DNA from: Silene latifolia
Lineage: Eukaryota > Streptophyta > Magnoliopsida > Caryophyllales > Caryophyllaceae
Length of the DNA stretch: 64,000 nt
Reading direction: 5' to 3'
Assembly: GCF_048544455.1 (NCBI RefSeq)
Contig: NC_133526.1
Coordinates: 4,666,001-4,730,000 of the forward strand
Shown here piece after piece: positions 45,952 through 56,491 of the stretch. Made by a program: the position numbers and the translations under genes. How positions within the stretch are numbered: the stretch's first letter is position 1; every line of letters begins with the position of its first letter. The notes beneath the pieces were generated by a model. It did no database searches. It was not told where the DNA came from and worked only from the letters and a program-made list of their open reading frames with translations.

Positions 45952-47069
45952 TGTTGAAGATATTACGGTATATTGCATGTAATATACGGTAATCGGAATA
46001 ATATTAGTATTATAGAATAAAGTATATTATGCTACTACTATTAGAAGATACGATTGTTATCTTCGGATCTTTGGACTAATATAAACGCGATATCATTGTA
46101 ATTGGTTCAGACACAAACGAACTATTATCAATAATATGATAATTACTCTTATGCAATTCTCCCTCTCATTTCTATTATGGTTTCCGAGCCTCACGCTCTT
46201 GAGGCCTAAAAACAATATTATTGCGCCGCTTGCTGGAGGGACTAATAAATTATGATGCCCTCCGGCGGGAATTTACGAAAATATAATTATTAGTGTTGGC
46301 GAAAATTTTATATAGAATAATATTTCTTTTATTAAGAAAAAGGGGACGATTTTGAATAGTTTTGGTTCGTGGCTAAACAAATTGAATTGGCCAATGATGG
46401 CTTTCAATTTTAGCAAATCTATCATTTTGATTCATATACACCGTAATGGTGTTGTTTTGATCTGAATTACGCCCAGATGGTGTTTTTTAATGGCTGCTTT
46501 TATCATCTGGTGATATGGTATTCCGACATTTGGACTGCATTCATCATGTAATGATTGGTGATGTGGGACGTTATATTATTGGCGATTTACGCGAAACTCG
46601 GTTTGGCGAGTCCTATACGCATCGACTGGCGAGTCACGCACCAAAATTTGTCAAGTTCGAAAAAATGCGACGTTCTTGACAACGAAATTTCAACGATTTG
46701 GTGGGTTCGAAAAGCGACGACGTTCCCATTCGCCGAAACAGATTCGAAAAGAATGGCCTTCCTCTTAAAGATCGAAGGTTTAAAAAAAATGGTTTTATTG
46801 GTCTTTGTTTTCCTTGCAAACCCTTGAAAATTTAGACAAATTACCATGGGTTTGAGGAGGGATGTTGAAGATATTACGGTATATTATAATATACCATAAT
46901 CGGAATAATATTTGTATTATAGAATAAAGTATATTATGCTACTACTATTAGAACATATGATTGTTATCTTCGTATCTTTGGGCTAATATAAATGCGATAT
47001 CATTGTAATTGTTTCAATAGGATAATATTACAATTACTCTTATGCAATTCTCCCTCTCAATTTCTATTA
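45952..47069 (+). mobile_element. TRIM-like small LTR element in the leader region of F-box b'
   Basis: About 1.1 kb: LTRs of 236 bp (45952-46187) and 207 bp (46863-47069), both starting TGTTGAAGATATTACGG. The primer site TGGTTTCCGAGCC follows the first LTR (tRNA-Met-like), and the polypurine tract GAGGAGGGA precedes the second. Flanked by AAGGA (45947-45951, 47070-47074). The 675-bp interior has no gag or pol, so it is non-autonomous. The LTRs differ moderately, so it is not very recent. Structure looks whole for a TRIM. Confidence 0.85.
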
Positions 47070-47127
47070 AAGGACATAAACCCTAAAAACCCTCAATTTC
47101 TATTAAAGGACATAAACCCGAAAAAGC
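47056..47127 (+). repeat. 36-bp tandem duplication across the TRIM edge
   Basis: CTCAATTTCTATTAAAGGAC and the following CATAAACCC occur twice with period 36. The unit covers the end of the right LTR, the target duplication and the F-box leader, so it arose after the insertion. Confidence 0.8.
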
Positions 47128-47145
47128 CTTGAAGCCTTAGCAAAG

Positions 47146-48603
47146 ATGGAAGGGACAAACAGGAATAATAGAAGGAGAAATAGAAGGGTGGACGGGTTGA
47201 GTTCTCTCCCCAACGATATTCTTATTTTAATAATCTCCCTTCTTCCTCTTCGATCTGCCATTGCTACCGGGACTTTATCCCGTCGATGGCGTGGTCTTTG
47301 GACTAACACAACCTCTATCGATTTCACCTTTGGTCCTTACCGGAATCAATTTAATCTCGATACCGCATTGAATGGAACCATGAGACAAATTACCTCACCT
47401 TTAATCCATAGCTTCAGTATCGATTTTGTTGAATCCTTTAATGCGGACTTTTGGGCGCCTTGCATGGATATTGTTATTCGCGACGTTTGTAACCGGAACG
47501 TCCATCAACTTAAGGTAACATGGTGTAATAATCCTTTATGTAGGTTTTCTAATTCCTATACATTACCAAGTGTTATTTTTCAAACGCAGTCGCTAGTGTC
47601 GATGGAATTGGGCTCCAAAGGCGGCTCGTATGATTATTATTATCGTGATTGGCAATTCCCTTATGATTGTGATGCCATCAATCTTCCAAATTTGAAGATT
47701 TTAACCATTTACTTTGCTTTGGAGTTCGAAATCTTAAAATGGATTGAAAAACTAATTAAGTTTTGTCCATCACTCAAGAAATTGTCTTTAAATTGCTATG
47801 ATAGAGAAATTGATACGTCTTTGGAAAGCTGTAAAATAGTGATTAATTCCCCAAATTTAGAATACTTGGCTATTTCCGCTCCGAAATCATTGACCATTTC
47901 TTTTGAGGAGGAACCAATTGTGCTGCGTGAAACAAAAATCGAATTTACTGATCTCTTCGAAGGTCAAGCAGATAAAGAAAAGTTGTCTAAATTTTGCGAG
48001 GCGATTTCTAAAGTAAGGATCCTTACCATTGATATTTCTACAGTAGATACCTTATCTACTACGGTGTTTCGCAATGTTACTCGTCTCACTTTTAATATGA
48101 AACTGCGCCTCTGTTTAAATACTCTGTTGTCCGTGTTAGACATGTGTCCGGTATTAGACGTTTTGAACCTTAAATTTTGCGGTGTCGATAATAATCATAA
48201 GAAGCAGCCGTTATACCAAAACCCTGGCGACATAAGAAGCTCACAGCGAGCACTCAGAAAGATAAAGTCGATAAACGTGGAAATCGATAACAGGAGAAGT
48301 TATTACAGGTACGCGGAATCTTTCTCACGCCTTATAATGGATTTGTTAAGAAGCACTTGCGATTTGGAGCACTTGAATCTTAGAGTAAATGATTTACATC
48401 AAGATTGGTCACCGCCGGGTAATTTGTTGCTTGATGAAAAAGACGAGATAAAGTTGTGCAAGCAACTGTATTGGTGTCCAACGATCTCCAATTGCGATGT
48501 TGAATTTAAAGGGAGTTTTATTAAGATGTCTCGAAAAGATGGTCCCAAACTTAGTACTCAAAATGGCAAAGTTATCTGTTTTGGTCGTCCCAGAAGGGTT
48601 TAA
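47146..48603 (+). CDS. F-box/LRR protein b' with FBD-like C-terminus, intact
   Basis: Single-exon frame of 485 residues starting MEGTNRNNRRRNRRVDGLSS. F-box at about residues 16-55 (LPNDILILIISLLPLRSAI, TLSRRWRGLWTNTT), expected to bind SKP1. Leucine-rich repeats follow (LPNLKILTIYFALEF, CPSLKKLSLNCYD). FBD-like C-terminus: LRKIKSINVEID, LRSTCDLEHLNLRV and CDVEFKGSFIKMSRKDGPKL, complete with the tail missing in b. It is the only whole member of the b pair. The TRIM right LTR ends 76 bp upstream of the ATG, so LTR sequence has probably replaced or joined the native promoter. Target unknown. Confidence 0.9.
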   Translation: MEGTNRNNRRRNRRVDGLSSLPNDILILIISLLPLRSAIATGTLSRRWRGLWTNTTSIDFTFGPYRNQFNLDTALNGTMRQITSPLIHSFSIDFVESFNADFWAPCMDIVIRDVCNRNVHQLKVTWCNNPLCRFSNSYTLPSVIFQTQSLVSMELGSKGGSYDYYYRDWQFPYDCDAINLPNLKILTIYFALEFEILKWIEKLIKFCPSLKKLSLNCYDREIDTSLESCKIVINSPNLEYLAISAPKSLTISFEEEPIVLRETKIEFTDLFEGQADKEKLSKFCEAISKVRILTIDISTVDTLSTTVFRNVTRLTFNMKLRLCLNTLLSVLDMCPVLDVLNLKFCGVDNNHKKQPLYQNPGDIRSSQRALRKIKSINVEIDNRRSYYRYAESFSRLIMDLLRSTCDLEHLNLRVNDLHQDWSPPGNLLLDEKDEIKLCKQLYWCPTISNCDVEFKGSFIKMSRKDGPKLSTQNGKVICFGRPRRV

Positions 48604-49400
48604 TTTAACTCCGTATTCAGTAGAACTATCTATTGTTTTTGGACGATGTTGCAAAAAACTACAGGTATTTAATTTGCTTTATGATGCATATGAGTTAATT
48701 TGGTTTGAAATCTTTGATTGTTAATTACTCATCGGTAGTTGAATTATATTTTCGTTGTATTAATCCTATATCCTACCCGTCCGTAGACCATAACTAGTCC
48801 ATCTTTCCAGCAAATAAATTGAAGCAATTAGAAACTTAGAGTGGATAGGTTTGCATTTTGCAAATAACACAAGAACATTGTTTCATCGTGTTAGTTTCGG
48901 AAATCGTATAATGTAAGACCGTATCAGTGTGAAATGTTATTCTTTTATTTAGTGTAAAGGGAGCAATAAGAGGGATTTTGATTTTGATGGTGACGATTTG
49001 AACCCAGGTTATGAGACCACTCGCTCATGACTTTATCGGTTAAGTTAATTGACACGCACAATTACCCTTATTAACGCTATGTTATCCACCACCTAACTAA
49101 ATCTATAAGCTATATTACCTTAAAAAATTTAGTAGGAAAAAACACAGATCCTCGTTTGAATGTCTTTTTATTTATAAAGGCCATGAGAAACATTTTTTTT
49201 TAGAAGGAAGACGATCCTTACAAAATTTGCCCAAACTAAATGAATAGTTCTACAACTAGCCATCGTACCATATAATTCACACTTTTTAATTGGGTTACTC
49301 TTATCTATAAAATCTAATTAAAAAGATACCTAAAATAATGTGACATGAAAATTTTTGATGTGACATGACATCTTCAAATGCGATGTTACATATTTTAAAT
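48604..49400. other. 3' flank of F-box b'
   Basis: 48604-48900 matches the flank of b (25370-25760) in pieces. The rest is AT-rich; no gene, RNA or clear element seen. Confidence 0.5.
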
Positions 49401-49476
49401 GTGACATGGATTATCAATTTCACTACTCCCATTGTTACTTACTTCTATTACTTTCATTACTCTCGCTCGCTGCTAA

Positions 49477-49906
49477 GGCTCTGTTTAGTAAAACTACTAA
49501 AAGATCACGAAACCCGAAAAGGCACACGAAAATTGAAAAGCTAATCAAAACTCGAAAAGGTAGTGATATAGGTAATCGAAAATTGGGAGCTGAAAAGGTA
49601 ACACTGATTATATAGAAAATGTTTGGCAAACTAGCAGAAAAGGTAGCTGATTTTTGGTAAAATGACGTAAAAGGATATAATAATTATTTAATATTATAAA
49701 TTGAAGGGGTAAAACATGGAAAATAACTTATTTCAGGTACCTGAAATCTCAAATGCTACTCTAGGTAGCATTTCATTTCAGGTAGCTTATTTGGACAAAT
49801 AAGCTACTTGCCAAACACTTACACAAAATTTAGGTAGTTGAAATTTTGGTCAAATAAGCTATTTTTTGTCAAATAAGCTAACCCAATTGACATGCCAAAC
49901 AGAGGC
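49477..49906. mobile_element. Tourist-like MITE (PIF/Harbinger), copy 2
   Basis: Ends GGCTCTGTTTAGTAAA and (minus) GCCTCTGTTTGGCATG, flanked by TAA (49474-49476, 49907-49909). Same family as 11107-11518. Confidence 0.8.
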
Positions 49907-49998
49907 TAAGATCGTTATTTTAACTATTCAATCATATTACTATATCCAATGTTATTATAATTCTTTTCACTGCTAACATGAAATACTTTTAGCATGGG

Positions 49999-50826
49999 TG
50001 GTGCTCATTCATGGACAAGTTTTACTCTTTCATGAACGTAAATGACCATAATACCCTTTTTATTTTAATGATTTTCGTTCTAAAACCCTTCTTTCATTCT
50101 ATCTCTATCTTCTTCATCTACTCTTTTCTCACTCTAACTACCACCATCCAACCACCACTACCCGCCAGCCACCACCCTCACCGCCGCCTCCCTTGCGCTC
50201 CCGGTTGGTCTTGACGACCTCCTCAGACCGACCATCAGACGATTTCACAGATCCGCCTCTCACCACATATACCCCTTTCCCTAACACCACTGAAGCATCT
50301 TGTGACACCACCGAGAGGACGAATCATGAATAACACCGCCGGACCACCCGAACACTGTACTCATCGTCCACCCCCTACCATACTACCACAAAACAATTAA
50401 CAAAATTGAAAGGAAAAAAAAACGAATACCTTAAACTACAATGGCCGAACAATACTCTTGGATATACGACTTAATTTATTACTCATTTGTAACTCAAAAT
50501 CCTTAGTGTAGTATATACTTCATGATAAACCAATAAATCTAATTTATCGGTGACGGTTTAAAGACCTAATTTAATTAGTGTAAATCAATTCCTTATTTTG
50601 ATATAATATAATTAATGATTGAGAATTAGAATTATTACTTAATCGATACGAGAATTAACATCCATAATTGTGTAATTTGTGGTTTGATTAATGTTGTGAA
50701 TTTGATTAATTTTGTGAGGGAGAGAATTAGAGAGATTTTTTTTGTGTTTCTAGGCAAATGACATATTGTGGAAAAATAATGAAAAAAGTCCATGAAAAGA
50801 GTAAAACCCGTTCATGATGAGCAACT
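49999..50826. mobile_element. TIR element with TGCTCATTCATGG ends and a GC-rich core
   Basis: Ends TGCTCATTCATGGACAAG and (minus) TGCTCATCATGAACGGG, both followed by TTTTACTCTTT. The inside (50130-50400) is C-rich and unlike the surroundings; it could be captured host sequence. Edges and superfamily uncertain, perhaps Mutator-like. Confidence 0.5.
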
Positions 50827-51334
50827 AACTATTTAGCCATGCAATTTTAAAAGGTTTATATATACATAAAAAAAATACATATATGCATTAAATCAAATCG
50901 AAATAATTACGGAATGTTATATTTTTTTGGAAATCTAGCTTGATTTATTTATCTTTTAATTAATTGTTTCCAAAATATAACATACTCATATTATATTGGT
51001 GTTAAATAATTAACATCTTTATACCAATTAATATAATTAGTAGGGCATGTTTATTTTAAGGAAAATCTCAATATTCTAGTTTCTATTTTTATAAGGAGAA
51101 GAATATTTACGAAAATTTTATGGAAATTTGTACGCTCGTATAATTGAACATGTAATTAAGAAATTACGTTATTTATTAATGAATAAAAATATTCTTAAAT
51201 TATGTCATAATCATTCGAAATAGTAAACTTATAGCCGAGTTTGACCTAAAAAAAAAAAGCAAAATCAGAAAATTCTTGCAAAGAGAAAAAGCTAAAAGAC
51301 ATAAACCCTAAAAACCTTTGAAAACTTAGCAAAG

Positions 51335-52777
51335 ATGGCGACGACGAACGAGAACGATAGAAGAAGTAGTAATCGAAGTAACGACAGGCTGAGCTATCTC
51401 CCCGACGACATTCTTATCGGAATTATTTCCCTTCTTCCTCTCCAATTAGCCATCGCTACCGGAACTTTATCCCGTCGATGGCGTGGTCTCTGGTCCAACA
51501 CAACCTCTATTGAAATCGCCTTCCGCGAGACTTATAACTTACATAATCTCGATACCACATTGAATGAAACCATGAGACAAATGACCTCACCTTTTATCCA
51601 TACCTTCAATATCGATTTCAAAAAATCCTTTGATCTTGATTATTGGGCGCCTCTCATGGATATTGTAATTCAGGACGTTTGTAACCGGAACGTCCATCAA
51701 CTTAAGGTAACATGGCGTGATACTTCTTGTTGGGATAATTACTATGCATTACCAAGTGTTATTTTCCAAACGCTGTCGCTAGTGACGATTGAATTGGGTT
51801 CCAAAAGTGGCTCGTATGATGATTGGCGATTCCCTGAGGATTCTGATACCATCAATCTTCCGAATTTGAAGAATTTAACCGTTCACTTTGGTCCCAAGTA
51901 TCAATGGATTGAAAAACTAGTTAAGGCTTGTCCGTCACTTGTAAAATTGTCGTTAAATTGCTGGGTTAGCTATATCGTCGTGTCTTTGCAAAGCGGTACA
52001 TTTGTGATTAATGCCCCAAATTTAGAGTACTTGGCTATTTTTGCTCCAAAATACATGACTTTTTCCTTTGAGGAGGAACCGATTGGGCTGCGTGAAACCA
52101 AAATTGAATTTACTAATCTTCACCAATATCAATCAGATAAAGATAAATTGTCTAGATTGTATAAGGCGGTTTCTAAAGTAAGGATCCTTACCATTGATAT
52201 TTCTGCAGTAGATGCCTTATCTACGGTGTTACACAATGTTACTCGGCTCACAATTAATATGAAATCGAGCCATAGTTTAAATACTTTGTTGTCACTGTTA
52301 AAGATGTGTCCTAAAGTAGATGTTTTGACCTTGAAATTTTGGGGTGTTGATAATTATAACAAGCTGCCGTTATACCGAAATCCTGGCAATGTAAGCATCT
52401 CAGGAAGGATAAAGTCGATAAATGTGGAAATCGATAACTGGGTAACTTATTGCAAGCCTGCGAAATCATTATCACGCCTTATAGTGCATTTGTTAAGAAG
52501 CACTTGCAATTTGGAGCACTTCAATCTTAGAGTAAATGATTTTCATCAAGACTGGGACTGGCTGCCGTCGGCTAATTGTTTGAGGAATCAAGAACATGAG
52601 TTAAAGTTGTGCAAGAAGCTCTATCGATGGCCAACGATCTCCAGTTGTTGTGATGTTGAATTTAATGGGAGATTTTTCAAGATGTCTCGAAAAGATGGTC
52701 CCAAAATTACGACTGTCAATGGCAAAGCTATCTATTTCCATCCTTCCCAGAAAGGTTTCATTTATAAAGAAAAATGA
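51335..52777 (+). CDS. F-box/LRR protein c' with FBD-like C-terminus, intact
   Basis: Single-exon frame of 480 residues starting MATTNENDRRSSNRSNDRLS. F-box at about residues 18-60 (YLPDDILIGIISLLPLQLAI, TLSRRWRGLWSNTT). Leucine-rich body (LPNLKNLTVHFGP, CPSLVKLSLNCWVSY). FBD-like end: RIKSINVEIDNW, LRSTCNLEHFNLRV and CCDVEFNGRFFKMSRKDGPK. It is the whole partner of the frame-shifted c at 28088, which it matches almost throughout, including the leader CATAAACCCTAAAAACC. Predicted substrate receptor of an SCF ubiquitin ligase; target unknown. Confidence 0.9.
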   Translation: MATTNENDRRSSNRSNDRLSYLPDDILIGIISLLPLQLAIATGTLSRRWRGLWSNTTSIEIAFRETYNLHNLDTTLNETMRQMTSPFIHTFNIDFKKSFDLDYWAPLMDIVIQDVCNRNVHQLKVTWRDTSCWDNYYALPSVIFQTLSLVTIELGSKSGSYDDWRFPEDSDTINLPNLKNLTVHFGPKYQWIEKLVKACPSLVKLSLNCWVSYIVVSLQSGTFVINAPNLEYLAIFAPKYMTFSFEEEPIGLRETKIEFTNLHQYQSDKDKLSRLYKAVSKVRILTIDISAVDALSTVLHNVTRLTINMKSSHSLNTLLSLLKMCPKVDVLTLKFWGVDNYNKLPLYRNPGNVSISGRIKSINVEIDNWVTYCKPAKSLSRLIVHLLRSTCNLEHFNLRVNDFHQDWDWLPSANCLRNQEHELKLCKKLYRWPTISSCCDVEFNGRFFKMSRKDGPKITTVNGKAIYFHPSQKGFIYKEK

Positions 52778-52778
52778 T

Positions 52779-52878
52779 TTATTGTCTTATAATGCACGTC
52801 ACTCAACTTAACATCGGAGGCAAGTTTGATGTCTATTAGTAAAAAAGTCCGATGTCTATCACGGTTTTTGTAGTAGTG
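52779..52878. mobile_element. CACTA end fragment downstream of F-box c'
   Basis: Reads on the minus strand CACTACTACAAAAACCGTG. The matching flank of c (29538-29560) lacks these 100 bp. Probably a deletion derivative of a CACTA element. Confidence 0.5.
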
Positions 52879-53029
52879 TATATAATTATAGTAGAAGTAT
52901 GTATTGTTTTCGTTGATGTTGCAAAGATGTGCCGAGTATTTAAGTTTCTGCTATACTAATTTGATTGTTAATCGTAAAACAAGTTCAGAATATGTTGTAC
53001 ACAACAATGAAAATGTGAGTATCCGACTC

Positions 53030-53261
53030 CTCCAGGAACCATCAAAAGTTAGGTTCATGGGTATGTCTTACCCACTTCAAGGACTAGGCAGATCACCGAC
53101 CTCATCCCTTAACCATGAGGTCAGGGGTTTAATCCCTTCTCATGAAAATGGAGCAAACTCTTTGACCATCTTTTTACCTTTTTGTGAGAGCACCCGCGGC
53201 AAGGGGATTATACCCTGTTGTCAACGGTGGACACCTCGCTTTACAAAAAAAAAAAAAAAAA
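53030..53261 (+). mobile_element. SINE-like element
   Basis: About 230 bp ending in 17 A (53245-53261). A B-box-like GGTTTAATCCC lies at 53126-53136 after AGGTCAGG, and a tRNA-like GACTAGGCAGATC upstream. The block A counterpart lacks most of the body. Left edge approximate. Confidence 0.5.
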
Positions 53262-53303
53262 CAAGTCTATATTTTAACTCTATGGGAATCAAACCCCTGA
53301 CTT

Positions 53304-53900
53304 CAGAGGCGTAGCTACCTAGTAGCATGGGTAGCAGCCGCTACCCCAAACCCCGAAAATTTGACAAAGAAGATGAAATTTTGCTACTTCATATATCGCT
53401 GATATTTGTCAAAGGATAAATAAATAATACGTTTCTAAGGTAGCATCAGAATGTATATGGTCTAGTGGTAAATTAAGTACAGGTACATCCATTAGGAAAT
53501 GCGTTTGACACCTATAATAAGCAATTTTTTTCACACACTCACGTGTTGAGTTGTATATTGCTTGTATATGGTACCCACATTATTTTTTAACCTAAATAAT
53601 ATCTCTCCTAATATCCTATTCTCTAATTCCCAAGTCCATTTCCCTAAAAAAAAAAAAAAATCTCAAATCATAGGTAGTTAAGACCTTTCATCAAGTATTT
53701 GTTTTGCGAGAATAATTCGTATGACCATGTAACTAATAAAATAAAATACAATATTTAATAGACTAATACGTCAACTGAAAGTCTAGTTCTTATCGACAAT
53801 AAAAAAACGAATTGTTTATAAAAAAAATTCTATTTTGTTATTGTGTTCACGACTTCACGATACTTTCGCTACCCCAAATTTTTAATCCTGGCTCCGCCTG
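53304..53900 (+). mobile_element. hAT-like non-autonomous element, copy 2
   Basis: Ends CAGAGGCGTAGCTACC and (minus) CAGGCGGAGCCAGG. Flanked by CTGACTTC and TCGACTTC, an 8-bp duplication with two differences. The block A counterpart at 29910-29935 has the uninterrupted site. The A box TGGTCTAGTGG is kept (about 53459) but the B box is worn. Confidence 0.75.
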
Positions 53901-54088
53901 TCGACTTCAAAAGGTCAGAAGGTGGACTCTTTACCATCGGAGCCAACCCTACTTGTGGGCATAAAATGGGTGCTAAAACAAAATGGATATGATTTTGATT
54001 GGGCCATATTCAAATTAATGGGGTATTTATATAAATGAATACATGTAGACATGTAGTATAACATAACACAAGTGAAAAACCCTTATCG

Positions 54089-54993
54089 ATGGCCGTCGCC
54101 AAGAGACGGAGACCAAATAGCAACTCCGAAGGCGAAGGCGGAGATGGAGGAGATCGACTGAGTACCCTCTCAGACGACATTCTTATCGAAATTATTTCCT
54201 ACCTTCCTCTCCGATCAGCTATTGTTACCGGTTCTTTATCTCGTCGATGGCGTGGTCTTTGGACAAATAGAACATCCATCTACATAAACAACCGTACATT
54301 AGGAGTGTCTCCTTATAAATTTTCTTTCTCTATTGTTTTTCGTAACATCACAAAGCAAATTAGGTCACCTTCCATCCATAGTTTCTTCCTCGAATTAGAC
54401 GGGTATATTACGAATTGGCAGACTACTCTCAATTCTTGGCTTCATCAAATTTGTTGCTCCAATGTCCAACAACTCAAGTTAACGTGGCCGGATTTTTATT
54501 CTCATCCCAAGCCTATATTGCCTTGCAACTTTTTCAAGTACGCTCGTTGAAGGAAAGAGGTCGATGATACCATTTTATGAAGCGATTTCTAATGTCGAAA
54601 CTCTTACATTGGATGTTTTGGTACTACATTATTTCTCTACTGTTTTCAGTAATGCAACTCGTCTTACACTTAATATGCGAACGTGCTATAAAATTGAAAT
54701 ACTGTCGTCATTACTGGATTTGTGTCCTGCGTTGGACGTTTTAACCATAAAATTTGGGGATATTTCTAGCCATTTCAGATGGAACTTGAATCCCCCGAAG
54801 CATGACCATGTACGCCCCGTACCACGAGTTGTCAAGCGGATAGAGATTGAATACTTGTTGCGCGAACAGTATTACAAGCCTGTACAGTCTTTCTTAGAAT
54901 TAGTTGAATACTTGTTATTTAGCAGAACCATTGCTTCAGAGCATTTCCATTTTAGTTTAACCGGTGATAAATATCGCGAAATGGAATGTGTAG
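54089..54993 (+). pseudogene. F-box d' (block B), truncated by deletion and by the copia insertion
   Basis: Starts MAVAKRRRPNSNSEGEGG; F-box DRLSTLSDDILIEIISYLPL with SLSRRWRGLWTNRTS. The frame runs well through CNFFKYAR, where a deletion removes the middle (the stretch that in d covers 30825-31126 and on to about 35005) and shifts the frame. The FBD-like part resumes at MIPFYEAISNVETLTLDVLV and runs to MECV, where the copia element begins. The rest of the gene should lie beyond the right edge. d' lacks the T-run changes of d, and d lacks this deletion. Confidence 0.85.
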
Positions 54994-56388
54994 TGTTGGA
55001 CCTTTAGTCCTAATTAATTGTTTTGATAATGACAGTAATGATTTGTATGTGAACTTAATATATAAACATATGCGTGTAATTGTGTGCTTAAGTCTTTATT
55101 TAGAAAGGAACAATTACAATGACGCAAGCTTGAAGTTTGGACCAAGGAAGTACAACTTCAAATACACTTGATCGATGTATTCAAGCAAGATCAAGACCAA
55201 ACAACAACCACGAGACTCAAGATGAGAGACTTGTGAAGAGACGATTCGTGTACTGAAGATCTACTGAAGATTAGTTAGTATAGGTCGTCATTCGGTAATG
55301 GTTTTACTTTGTTTGATTTAAAGGTTAGTGAAGTTATGACCTAATAGACATAACTTCATTGCTAGACAAAAATGATGCGTTAATTTTTGGAAAATATATT
55401 TTTAATGGTTTATAAAAATAAGAGAGTATTTATTTGGTTGGAATTAATTAATTAGAATTTAAGTTAAATAAACTATTGGTTTGTAACACGATATTTATAT
55501 CGTCATGCAACCTAGGGCTTTAACTAAATTCTATCTCGATTTGTTGCGGGCTAAAGAAGCAAGTATTGGACCGATGGAGGCCTAGAGGCCGGCCAAACCC
55601 TAGGTGGCCGAACCCTAGGTGGGCCGAGCTCTAGGAGGCCGAAACCCTAGGGTGGCCGAATCCCTAGGGAGGCCAAACTCCTTCCTTTGCTTCCTACTTG
55701 TTCATCAAGTTATTTATTTCCAGAACATTCCTATGCCCTAATTCCAGAATATTCCAAACCCTAATTTACTCTACTATAAATACTCTCATTCATTCAACAT
55801 TAATTGTTGACACACACATCTACAAATTTCAAAGAGAGAAAAATATTTTTTTTTAAGCAAAAATCATTTGAGCTTTAATTCTTATTTTCATATTTGCTTA
55901 TACAAAAATCACGCATCAAATTTGTCAATCACTCGAAGAAAAATCGTTATTGGATATTAAATACACAAGGATAGTATACTCACTCGCATAACGTGAGATT
56001 AGTATTTATCGTTGTATTTTTCTTATTAACGTAAGAGCAACCTAGAGTATTTAGCGATACTCAATCTGAGTTATAATCATATAGTTGATTATACGAGTGG
56101 ATTGGTAATTTTTGTAATCCGGAGAAAGGTACTAAAAATTATTAATCGAGAATAGTGGACGTAGGTTTCGACTTGTGAAACTGAACCACTTCAAAATCCT
56201 GTGTGTCTCTCTTTCTCTCTCTCTTTATTATTGTTATTTCGATTTTGCATTTATTGTTAATAATTTAATTAGTTGATTTTAATCAATAAAATCAAGTAAT
56301 TAATTTATATCATATATTTCGAAAAAGCGGTCATCGTTTTTAATACTCAATTCACCCCCTCTTTCGTATTCGATCAATAGACTCCACA
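54994..56388 (+). repeat. 5' LTR of the SIRE-like element
   Basis: 1395 bp, from TGTTGGACC to ACTCCACA. Closely similar to the solo LTR at 44032-45396. A CT-rich run (CTCTCTTTCTCTCTC) lies near 56210. Confidence 0.9.
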
Positions 56389-56389
56389 A

Positions 56390-56402
56390 TGGTATCGAGC
56401 CT
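56390..56402 (+). other. Primer binding site (tRNA-Met type)
   Basis: TGGTATCGAGCC directly after the LTR resembles TGGTATCAGAGC, the initiator tRNA-Met site of Ty1/copia elements. Confidence 0.75.
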
Positions 56403-56491
56403 CGTGCTCTTGATCGCCTAACAGCTAGAGTTGATCGTTTTTTTTGTAGTCTATTTATCGTCTTTTCCGCTGCATTTATTTTTTTTATCAA

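Larger units (their letters stand above)
49400..51180 (-). repeat. Helitron-B-like sequence, block B copy, with nested MITEs
   Basis: 49410-49475, 49910-49995 and 50830-51060 match pieces of 8380-8800 and of 26340-27840. Different MITEs are nested here from those in the block A copy. Confidence 0.6.

Noticed and set aside
46555-46847. Frames in the interior of the TRIM
   Set aside because: No gag or pol similarity; TRIM interiors are non-coding.
50011-50214. 67-codon frame before the C-rich core
   Set aside because: Low-complexity Phe/Ser/Pro composition within a TIR element; no domain.
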